This document shows positions 46,820 through 64,000 of a DNA stretch of 64,000 nucleotides, one piece after another. The position numbers and the translations under genes are program-made. The notes under the pieces are model-generated. The model saw only the letters and a list, made by a program, of their open reading frames with translations, had not been told where the DNA came from and searched no databases. The stretch's first letter is position 1; the number at the start of each line of letters is the position of its first letter. The stretch is taken from assembly GCA_963921795.1 (NCBI GenBank), contig OY997645.1:32672382-32736381 (forward strand), read 5' to 3'. Source of the stretch: Nannobrachium achirus. Lineage: Eukaryota > Chordata > Actinopteri > Myctophiformes > Myctophidae.

Positions 46820-47368
46820 TTAAGGAAGCAGGAAATTATGTTTGTAAAAAAAATAAAAAAAAGTGTTGTAAATAAACTTATATTTGAACTCCATTTCTCT
46901 TGGTCAGGCCTAATTAGCGAGGTGGAACTCGGAGCGCAGGCAGTTGTGCTCGAACTGGCAAATGTTTGCTCTATGGTGAGTTATTACATGAAAAAGTATG
47001 TAAATCCATCTGTTATGCAGACGGCATCTATAACAAATTCTAGACTCATTAAATAATATGAACCATGTTTATGTATGAAATTAAATTGTAAGTTAATGCA
47101 AGGTTTTTGTTTTTAGTTTCCTCTAGGGTTCGCTATTGCAGGCAGTGTGAGAGTAGGCAATGCCCTGGGGGCAGGAAATACAGAGCAGGCCAAACTGTCT
47201 GCCAAAATGACTGTGCTCTGTGCAGGTTACTACACATTCTAACCAATGTCCTCTATCATAATTTATGTTTAGCTGTTATCTTATTAAAATGTTATGGATT
47301 TAGAAATGACATTATGAAGTACTGAACAATTGATCTTCAAAATATTTGGGAGGAGGAAGAAAACGCTG

Positions 47369-47374
47369 CACAGG

Positions 47375-47411
<37 letters not shown>
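47369..47411. repeat. (GA)n microsatellite
   Basis: About 20 GA units mark the left boundary of the replacement that removes slc47a copy 1 exon 12. Confidence 0.9.
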
Positions 47412-47414
<3 letters not shown>

Positions 47415-47439
47415 CAATCGCTAGCCGAGAGCCTGTATC

Positions 47440-47496
47440 TTACAAGAAGTTCGCGGCCCTTCGGGCCACTCACCTCTAGAGTTCACAGCAAGATAC

Positions 47497-47541
<45 letters not shown>

Positions 47542-47553
47542 GCAGCAAGATAC

Positions 47554-47641
<88 letters not shown>

Positions 47642-47886
47642 GCTAAAATGAAAACATTGAAATAATGAAAATAAAACATTGGCAGGCCTATTACAGTAAC
47701 AATAATAACACAATTAGGCCAAAACTTTTTTTTATTCAAAAAACTTTTTTTTTTCAAAAAAAAATGTTTTTTTCAAAAAATTATTATTATTATTTTTTTT
47801 TTAACTTTTTTTTTAAATTATTATTATTTTTTTAAAGCGGGCGTGGACTCTAGATGTGAGCGGCCCGAAGGGCCGCGAACCTCTAG
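47440..47886. mobile_element. Hairpin-ended element that cuts slc47a copy 1 exon 12
   Basis: Both ends carry the same inverted block: TTCGCGGCCCTTCGGGCC with CTCTAGAG at the left, and CTCTAGATGTGAGC, GGCCCGAAGGGCCGC, GAACCTCTAG at the right. The right end stops exactly before TGTCTTTACATATGATGA, the last 18 nt of exon 12, i.e. between A and T of copy 2's GCCTATGTC. The hairpin followed by CTAG and a flanking T resembles a Helitron 3-prime end, while the inverted ends resemble a MITE. The inside is (CTGT)n (47500-47590), (GT)n to 47640 and A/T-rich runs. Confidence 0.75.
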
Positions 47887-47904
47887 TGTCTTTACATATG
47901 ATGA
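47887..47904 (+). pseudogene. Remnant of slc47a copy 1 exon 12
   Basis: TGTCTTTACATATGATGA followed by GTGAGTATTGAGT is the only part of the exon left. The intact version in copy 2 spans 55745-55820. About 58 nt of coding sequence and the acceptor are missing. Confidence 0.85.
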
Positions 47905-48241
47905 GTGAGTATTGAGTAATGTTGAGTAGTACCCTTCGCATTGGTGTATTACTGTATTGTGAATTCTGCTTACCCCTGACCCAGACGAAGCAGTGCATTT
48001 GAATTATATTATAACAATCACTGTATGATAGAAAACGAATACCGTGAACTTATATATTTTACATATTAACTTCGGTCAAGTGATCATGGTGAGTGGCCTT
48101 TGTTCTCAGAAGCACTGTACAGTACCTGTAATCTAATCAAGGTTTGGGTTATGCACATAACAGTCTGGGTGATGATTTTAGTTTTTAGTATTACACTGTT
48201 GACATCAAGTGACAAATCACTCATACACATATACTGTATAC

Positions 48242-48689
48242 CAGGGGTGTCCAAAGTGCGGCCCGGGGGCCAAATGTGGCCCGAGGACACATTTTATACG
48301 GCCCTCAGCTTCATTCCTAAATTGTATTATAAACGGCCCACCAGCACCATCAAACAAGAATATTTTCCCATAGTATAATTTGTGAGCATTGTTCACTGTT
48401 GTCTCATTCTGAAGAAGAAAGGCAATTATATTGTACTTTTTTAGCCTTACTTTTTTAGCCTTATGTTAAATAAGGCTATTTGTGTTTTGTTCAGAGCAGA
48501 CACCTGACAAATGAGCATTAATTAAATATTGATGATGATAGTTAAATAAAATCATTTAAATGTAATATGTATGTGACTTTGTTATGGTCCCACCGAAAGT
48601 AGGCTACATTATGTCAGGAGATAGTCGGCCCTTGGGTGTTTTAATATTTTCTAATATTGCCCCTTTTGAAAAAAGTTTATACACCCCTG
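48242..48689. mobile_element. hAT-like MITE in copy 1 intron
   Basis: CAGGGGTGTCCAAAG at the left and AAAGTTTATACACCCCTG at the right form the terminal repeats typical of hAT/Charlie-like elements. The internal GTGCGGCCCGGGGGCCAAAT is a common vertebrate hAT MITE phrase. The 8-bp flanks (CTGTATAC and GCATATAC) match only in their last five bases, so the target duplication is eroded. Confidence 0.75.
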
Positions 48690-49222
48690 GCATATACTGT
48701 AGCCTACACATACCGTACATATACCGGTACACATCCAGATCTCTGTCAGCAAGAGAGAGACGGAGAATAGTGGTGGGCAAAACTGTAACCACAACATCAG
48801 GCAAGCTGATTTCCTGCTTGTGTAAAATATAATAATAATACTTACTTACTATATTGCAAGTATGTTATTTTGGTTTAATGCTGTCTTACAGTCTGACAGT
48901 TTTAAAATGGAATTTTCGTTATTCAATTCCAACAGACAAATTAGAGCGCGGGTTTCTGAAGTTATGGCCTTCTATGCACCATTCGTCCTGCTAGATGCAT
49001 TATCAGTAAGTATCTCTTGCCACTGCCACTGCATTTCACCTTGACATGATAGAACCTACAGTGCAGTGCCTGTGAACTACTTTCTGTAAACATTTCTAAT
49101 GGATTATTGATACTGTCATGTTAGCCTGATTTCAGACCCAACAGTCCACTCTGAGAGTGGGCGGGGTCTATGGGCTGGAACCAGGCTAATGTCATGTCTT
49201 TGTTCTGTTTACTTGTTTTTAG

Positions 49223-49356
49223 GCTTCCATAGCAGGTATTATCAGAGGAGCTGGGAAGCAGAAAATTGGAGCCATCGTTAATGGTGGTCGGGTATTATGG
49301 TGTGGCCTTTCCTATTGGTGTGTCTCTGATGTTTGCTGCCAAATTAGGGATCAAAG
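49223..49356 (+). pseudogene. slc47a copy 1 exon 14 with 1-bp insertion
   Basis: Length 134 nt against 133 nt for the copy 2 exon at 58538-58670. The extra base lies in ATCGTTAATGGTGGTCGGGT (49273-49292). Downstream sequence stays nearly identical, so the shift is real relative to copy 2. Confidence 0.85.
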
Positions 49357-49921
49357 GTAAGAAGAAGTTTAGAGACTTAAAGCACAATTAAACTGTTGGG
49401 TTTGAGTGGTTTGAGCACGTGGAAAAGCGCTTTAAAAATGCAATCCATTATTACATAAGTAATAATATTACAAACCTCAGTTTAGCATTTTGTTAGTTTT
49501 TTAAATCTGTTTACAATGACCATGGTAAACATTGGTAAAGGGACTGTTGTTGTTTCTTAACATTCACATGATTACAAGATTTGCCCTGCATTTTAGACCT
49601 GTTCATCATGAAATATAAATCAGTGATGAGGCTATTTTGGAAGTTTAATTGTGTGTACAATACATTGATTATTATCATTATTAGCTGCTGCTCTTTTAGA
49701 AAGACATCAAATGTCCCGAGCACCTATTATTTCCCTTTCTGGACATAAACAATATGAACAACACAGACATTACTCTGAACCTCTGTCTGTGGACTGGTAT
49801 GTTTACCGGCGTTTTCTTCCAGTGCTCCGGCCTAATGGTTTATCTGACCAAAATGAACTGGAAGGTACATGACACATCCATAATTTAAATCTGTTCCTGG
49901 AATAAACAATATCCTCTACAA

Positions 49922-50224
49922 CAGGGGTACTCAAACCTGTGGGCCACATTACATAGATGGCAAGGGGCCAGGGGGCAGTTGATACAATGATAACATTTAT
50001 GATACTCGATAACCTCTGTTATATTGTCCATCTTAACAACTGAGACTGTTTTTTGGCAAATTTAAACATACTGTGGTTGTTGAATTTGCATGAGAGGGAA
50101 AAAGCTGAAAATATCTCTGTCCATTTTGGGTTAATTTTGGGATTGACTGATTAGATTGGTGGGCCAGTCAAAATTGTGCCACGGGCCGGAAGTGGCCAGC
50201 GGGCCTGAGTTTGAGTATCAACTG
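49922..50224. mobile_element. hAT-type MITE between slc47a copies
   Basis: It begins CAGGGGTACTCAAAC and ends GTTTGAGTATCAACTG. It is flanked by an exact 8-bp duplication CTCTACAA (49914-49921 and 50225-50232). It contains GTGGGCCAC and GGGCCGGAAGTGGCC phrases. It sits 20 bp upstream of the ATG of the relic third copy. Confidence 0.88.
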
Positions 50225-50244
50225 CTCTACAACACTGCTAGATA

Positions 50245-50849
50245 ATGGAGAATACTATACAGTGAATGTGAATAACTGTTCATCTGTCATGTGTAGTACT
50301 TTTGGAACTTGTTTTAGTCAATTTTGCAGAAATATTCCTGTTGGTGCCAAGACGGAGGTATTTGAACTTGCAAAATTAGCCAGGCCAGCGGTAAGTAGTC
50401 CAAAAGAAACGTTAAAAAAACTAAATAAATGTTTCATTATAGATGAAACACAATAAGCTACATGACTGACCCACTGAGCTGCAATTTAATCACCAATAAT
50501 GACCTTTTTTAGTAGGCCAATGGACTGTAAGCTGAATGCATTGAAAGTGCACATGGTTGGTTTAATCTTAAGAGAAAGAAGATCAAGCTATTTGTGTCTT
50601 TTTTCATTAGTGTTTGGCTCAACTTACTGTATGGCATTTTCTGTGGCCATTTGGGGAAGACAGAGCTGGCAGGAGTGAGTCTGGCTATAATTGTACGTAT
50701 TCGGCTATTGTTTTCTTAACATTTTGGTAACAAGGCTACATACAGAAAATAACTTGTGCTACATTTCTCCAGGTTATTAATGTTACAGGTATGTCAATTG
50801 GAGCTGGTTTGGCATCAGGGTGTGATACACTAATGTCTCAGCCTCTCAG
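50245..50849 (+). pseudogene. Truncated slc47a relic (exons 1-3 only)
   Basis: Three exon-like segments, 50245-50390, 50611-50692 and 50773-50849, match exons 1-3 of the flanking copies. The first has a 2-bp insertion and meets TGA after six codons (MENTIQ). The second has lost 20 nt, removing TM-coding sequence. The third carries 8 extra nt (CCTCTCAG) before its donor. Splice sites look usable but no frame survives. It shows that the array once held, or began, a third unit. Confidence 0.85.
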
Positions 50850-51065
50850 GTAAGAACAGGCCAGTATTTGGATATTGACCTAAGTACTGTAAAGGTGGGC
50901 ATGTGGCCCCTAAGTGTGTTATAATGTGCACTTCTACCGCGTGGTGCGCGTGCAACTGCACCTTGGCCCCCAGGTTAATATTCAATTCCACTTTAGCATT
51001 TTACGGTCATCTTTGCCAGCTTCGCCGGGTAGCTGCTAGCAGTAGGCCTATAGGCTATAGAAATT

Positions 51066-59486
<8,421 letters not shown>

Positions 59487-59599
59487 GTAAGAGTGTGTTT
59501 GTCTCAAGAGTGGATGTTTTCCTTATTCTACCTGTCATGTCAGTGTGCGAGATCTGTGGGCTTTGTTCATGTTCTGAAAGTCAAGAGTAGAACATTGGA

Positions 59600-61360
59600 G
59601 AATGAATCGGAGAAGGATCTACTTAAGCCCCGTGCACACTGAGCAGATCCCGGGGCCGATTCATCCCGATCAGATTTCGGGATGACCCCCCGGGAAAATC
59701 GTTCGGTCGGCCCCGGACTCGGTCTTGGGTTTGTACGGTACCCCGACACGATCGGATTATGTTAATGGTATTTTTATGGCCTCGGGACTCGTCGGGAGCT
59801 CTTCCGAGAATATTAAACTTGCTTGATATTCTCGGGTCATCGGGTACAAATCCTTTACAATTATTGTCGTCTGAATGAGCACACGGGATTGCTTCAGATT
59901 ATATCAAGCCAGCTCCTCCTCCCTTTTTTTTTTGGCTGCGCAGAGTGTAGGTTATTCTATCGCCTCACAAAAAGCCTTTCCCCACGACAACACGTGGGGA
60001 TAATATCTGTATTATATTTATATCTAAGATAGGCCCATAATAAGATAATAATACATCTCGGAGTTGGCTGTTGCATGCCTCTCTTCTAACATCTAATCAA
60101 ATCACAATATGCGAGGCACCCGTGTATAGGGCTCTAAATTGACCTAGTGCAACTTGACAGTGTATGGAACCAAGTGAACCCTACAGGTAAATGTTCCTTT
60201 TTGGACAGTTGGTTGAAGGCTTGGATGAGGCAATGGATTTTATTAAATCAATGATATTGGAGATGCGACACTCTCAGCCGTGTCTTGCTGGATGCGCATC
60301 ACATTGCACACTGCGTGCGAAAGTTTGCGTACAAACCGCAACATTCCAGAAGAGTGGCAGTGATGGAGACTGTAATCTTTTAAAATATGTATAGTGAATG
60401 AAATCATACTGGACGACTGCATTATTATGCCCTTCTTAACTATGCGTAAAAGGTATACAATTTACACCTATCCAGAGGAGCGAGACGCGCGCTGGGATCC
60501 TTTCCACTTTATCACAGATGCAATATCTGTTCTTATTTTTATAGTTAACTTAATATCTAGTAGTCATGCAGAGCCAGATGTCTCGCTTGCCAAAAAATAA
60601 CTGAATATATAATTATAATATCTATAAAGTGAGCAGCGGCCAGTGTGCGCACAGTACCAGAAGACAAAGGGCATATAGGCTAGGTTTTGGGTTTTCTGTG
60701 TTGAGTGAGTGACAAGCCTGATTTGTGCTTCGCCGTATCGCCGTAGGCTATTGCGATGTTGTTGCGTGTCGAAAATGGAAGACATACAACACAAGATCAA
60801 AATGTCGTGAGCGCTAATATTTCAACACGCATGATTATGAAACCAAATGGAGCCTTACGGCGGTTTCATTTTACGCCCTCAAGAAGATTAATAGGGTCCA
60901 TTTGGTTACCATCTCCATCATTAAGCTGGGGATCACCTGGAACACCCTCATTGTCAAAACATTACAGGCTATAGGTCTATCTGACTGGCATCACACTGCC
61001 TCATCCTTCAACAAGTCTCAGCGTCTGAAAAATAGCCGATCTGCAAGCTCACAACAAGTCATCTGGAGAAATCACAATAATAGGCTATATCCCGGGTTAA
61101 TTTGCGTGTTTCTTCCCTTTTTAATTAATTGTATTATGTAATCACGATGTAGCGCACATCGTTCAAGTTCAAACTCTCTCACGCAACATGTCGCTTTGAT
61201 GTCATGCAGAATGTAATGGGCAATTTCCTATTGATCAGATAGGCCTACACACCTGAAAGTATTCATGCTGATTGATGAACAGTTAATGCAGTGATGGTAA
61301 AAGTACTCCCATTCTTTACTTGAGTAAAAGTATCAATACTGCATTATTAGCTACAAATAT

Positions 61361-61398
<38 letters not shown>

Positions 61399-61420
61399 CT
61401 AGCGAATATATTTGTTTAAT
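59600..61420. repeat. Mixed repeat DNA downstream of slc47a copy 2
   Basis: GCCCCGTGCACACTGAGC near 59626 looks like the edge of a DNA transposon. ACATTCCAGAAGAGTG (60342) and TGAAATCATACTGGA (60399) recur at 62507 and 62580, so the element at 61431 appears inserted within, or beside, a duplicated unit. A GAAAATAGCCGATCTGCAAG family fragment is at 61027 and a (GA)n run at 61363-61396. No missing slc47a exon was found. Confidence 0.5.
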
Positions 61421-61430
61421 TTTGCCGTTT

Positions 61431-62250
61431 TTGCGACCGTAGGTCGCATTTACTATCAAAACCTCCACCGGCTGTCCGTCCGTCTGTCTGTCACACGTCA
61501 CACGTCACACTTTTGCCCTGCTCATATCTCCACAACCGTTGCCCCCATCCATGCCAAATTTTGCACACACACTCCTTACCTGCCAAACTACAACCTCCAA
61601 GGGCCCCCGGAGCTCCAGGGACCCCCAGGTCCCTGGGGGACCCCCAGGTGTAAAAAATGACCAAATGTGCAAAAATGACCACCCCAACGGGGCTGCTCAA
61701 GGGGAATTCCTGGGGACCACCCACTCCTGGTGCTCCAGAACGGATGCAAAAGTGGTGGCGCCCCCAGTGGAGGACCCCCTCCACTGCAGCTCACATAAAA
61801 TGCCGTAACTCGGGCTAGGAGCGTCCGGGAGAGCCGGGGCCGGTACCTATTCGTCCACCAAGGCAACGCGGAGACCCCACCCCTCATTTCTCACATGGCC
61901 CTCTTCTAGCGCCACCTTCAGGCCGATTTTTAAAACACATTTTTGGACACTGCTCCTACAGTTTTTGCCCTAAAATCACGCAAATCGCTACACAGTATGT
62001 CTACACTCATCCCATCAACATGAATCTGTCCCATATAGCGCCACCTTCAGGCCGATTTTTAAAAACACATTTTTGGACACTGCTCCTACAGATTTTGCCC
62101 TAAAATCACGGAAATCACCACACAGTATGTCTACACTCATGTCATCAACATGGATCAGGAAGATTTTGGAAAAACACATTTTTGCCCTATTTGTGGTGAT
62201 AAGCGACCTACGGTCGCTTATCTCCCGATTAGGGAGTCTTACTGGTAATA
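61431..62250 (+). mobile_element. GCGACC-ended repetitive element, second copy
   Basis: It starts GCGACCGTAGGTCGC and ends GCGACCTACGGTCGC plus TTATCTCCCGATTAGGGAG, exact reverse complements at the palindromic core. The same internal 129-bp duplication is present. It lacks the large CTGT expansion of the 38573 copy but keeps a segment (CCATGCCAAATTTTGCACAC) missing there. Confidence 0.8.
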
Positions 62251-63329
62251 TTTAATTGGTAGCACTGATGAAAGCACCATGCGTGCCTTGTAAAGAGGCT
62301 GCGCAAAAAAAGAAAAGGAAAAAAAAAGCAGCTGATGACCATCGCGCAACGGCGCTGTCATTTGATGCACATTGCATTAGTATTTTGTAGGCCTACACTG
62401 TAAAGAGAAGGGGGAGACCTTGAAATGTTCGAGAAACACAGAATCCACAGCGCCAATATTTATTATAATGTCAATACACATATTGGAGTTGCCCACAATC
62501 TGCACCATTCCAGAAGAGTGCGGGGATGGAGAAACTAGAGAATCTCCTGAAAGACGGGTGGAATGTAAAGTAGCCTAACTGAAATCATACTGGAAAGTAG
62601 GCAATTTCAAACGCAGTTTCTTTTTTCTTGTTTTGTTTGGTGTTGCACTGCGGGACTCATTGAATATGTGAACAGACGATAATAATATGTATTTGGGAGC
62701 ATAGCCTAATTACAATGCATGTCTCATAAAAAAACAATATATATTTTATAGTTGAAGGGCAAATACACGTTATACACAGTATAAAGGCTGGGAACGTGTC
62801 CGTTGGCTTCACGCTGGTCGCAACAACTTCACTTTTAGCGTTTCTTTTATAGACATATTCATTATTTATTTTTTATTCTTTTGGTCGGCAATGTGCGAGC
62901 CCATGGCACCTTCCGCGACCCCACGTTGGGTCGGGACACATAGTTTGAGAACCGTCTTTCCGTGGAGGCTGGAGCCTTGTTTCTTATTCAATCAACTGCC
63001 AGAAAAAATAAAATAAAACTTTTTCCCCACTCAACCCTGGCCCGAGATCGCTAGGGGTGGTCAATCCAGGATATCTGGCTCGATTGAAAAGGTATCAGAT
63101 ATTTCACTGGCACAGCGGGATATACCGGGCCCGAATTCAAGACAGAGGATCGCTGTCGTTTGAAATGAACACCGATCAACCCCCGGCTCCGAGTTCTGAT
63201 CTCATGCAATATCGCATCTCGTCTGGGGGGCCTCTTAGTAAGGGAAAGTTAGCCTATTGCTACATCAATCTGGGAACTAAATCTAAATCACTAGCTTTCC
63301 TCACAAATGTGTTCATAAAGGTGTCTACT

Positions 63330-64000
63330 ATCACCTCTGAACTTTGTCAAACCCAACTCCCTTGACATACTTTGTGGGAGCCAATCGAAGTTGGGGGTAT
63401 CGGGATACCCAGGGCCTGGGATTAAAGGGGGAAAAATAAAAAATGGCCAATATGAACGTATGAAGTGTGTAATTAGGGTATTGTTGGGCTGCTGAATCAA
63501 TTCCAACCATTAGTTATAAGTAAAAATGACTCCTTGGCCATAAAAAAGGCCTAATTGGCTAAGGCTTAGCCAATCATGTCATTCGAGTTCACCTGTGTCC
63601 TGTTAGTCCCTATGTTTTAAACCCTGTGTTTGAATGTTCCTTGTCAGATTGTATCATGTTATCCTGTGTGTCATGTGTGATTACCCACCTGATCTTGAAT
63701 AGTTTTCATGAATTCAAACACTACTCCAACCTTTTTTTTTATTGCCAATATTATATGTCTCATGGACACACAAAATTAGGTGTGGCCTATTTTATGGCCA
63801 AGGAGTCATTTTAACTGAAAACGAATGGTTGGAATGGATTCAGCAGCCCAAAAATACCCAAATTACATACCTCATACGCTCATATTGGCCATTTTTTATT
63901 TTTCCCCCTTTAATCCCAGGCCCTCGGGATACCCAATACCTTTGATTGGCTCCCACAAAGTATGTCAAGGGAGTTGGGTTTGACAAAGTTCAGAGGTGAT
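63330..64000. mobile_element. Fold-back element at the right edge
   Basis: The left arm begins ATCACCTCTGAACTTTGTCA and the window ends with its complement. The arms (about 63330-63560 and 63770-64000) share CCCTTGACATACTTTGTGGG, AGGGCCTGGGATTAAAGG or close variants, and ATGACTCCTTGGCCATAAAA. The phrases AAATGTGTTCATAAAGGTGTCT and TTTGTGGGAGCC also occur in the fold-back element at 43292, so the two may be related. The outer boundary is off the window. Confidence 0.75.

Larger units (their letters stand above)
41545..49862 (+). pseudogene. slc47a (MATE) copy 1, disrupted
   Basis: A paralogue of SLC47A/MATE proton-coupled organic cation antiporters. Exon-like segments: 41545-41688, 41796-41897, 42020-42088, 42322-42474, 42612-42654, 43044-43088, 44548-44645, 44744-44841, 45563-45676, 46908-46975, 47117-47225, remnant 47887-47904, 48936-49005, 49223-49356, and about 49780-49862. 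Compared with copy 2 there are four lesions. The fourth exon has a 4-bp insertion (AACACAGTCAGAGTC against AACACAGAGTC). Most of exon 12 is replaced by a repeat. Exon 14 has a 1-bp insertion (ATCGTTAATGGTGGTCGGG). The exon 15 acceptor is lost (CTCTGTCTG against CTCTCCAGGTCTG), and no exon 16 follows. Earlier exons keep MATE motifs ([30 protein letters not shown]). It is very unlikely to make a full transporter; a truncated product from exons 1-4 is possible. Confidence 0.88.

Overview
The window looks like teleost fish nuclear DNA. Genes are split by GT-AG introns, long CA/GT/CTGT microsatellites are common, a tRNA-derived SINE and a LINE 3-prime fragment are present, and hAT-like and TTAA-flanked MITEs lie inside introns. 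I cannot name the species. Four loci can be read: wdr81, a slc13a5-like citrate transporter, hspa8 (Hsc70), and a tandem slc47a (MATE) cluster.

Layout. (1) 329-12340, minus strand: wdr81, ten coding exons plus a 5-prime UTR exon; the last exons lie beyond the left edge. (2) 12410-20360: repeat-rich intergenic DNA. (3) 20361-26811, plus strand: slc13a5-like gene, twelve exons, 582 codons plus stop, all phases consistent. (4) 26812-32800: intergenic, with a SINE and microsatellites. (5) 33130-38420, minus strand: hspa8, eight coding exons (654 codons) plus a noncoding first exon, with a TATA-like box and heat-shock element upstream. (6) 38570-41540: repeats. (7) 41545-59486, plus strand: slc47a array made of a heavily damaged first copy, a three-exon relic, and a better preserved second copy. 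(8) 59600-64000: overlapping repeats and a fold-back element at the right edge.

The genes do not form an operon or one pathway. wdr81 acts in endosomal trafficking, slc13a5 and slc47a are plasma-membrane transporters (citrate uptake, organic-cation efflux), and hspa8 is a housekeeping chaperone.

The most interesting part is the slc47a array. Comparing the two paralogues gives each one's 'before' sequence, so individual insertions and lesions can be read. Copy 1 has a 4-bp insertion, a 1-bp insertion, a lost splice acceptor and an exon cut by a hairpin-ended element. Copy 2 has lost the 5-prime end and acceptor of one exon to a different repeat, but that repeat supplies an in-frame AG acceptor that could rescue the exon. 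The same repeat family carries a 47-bp tandem array with dozens of perfect SRF CArG-box matches. Two microsatellites directly form or abut splice sites, in wdr81 and slc13a5. I saw no clear evidence of a wholly novel multi-gene system; the novelty is in how repeats remodel exons.
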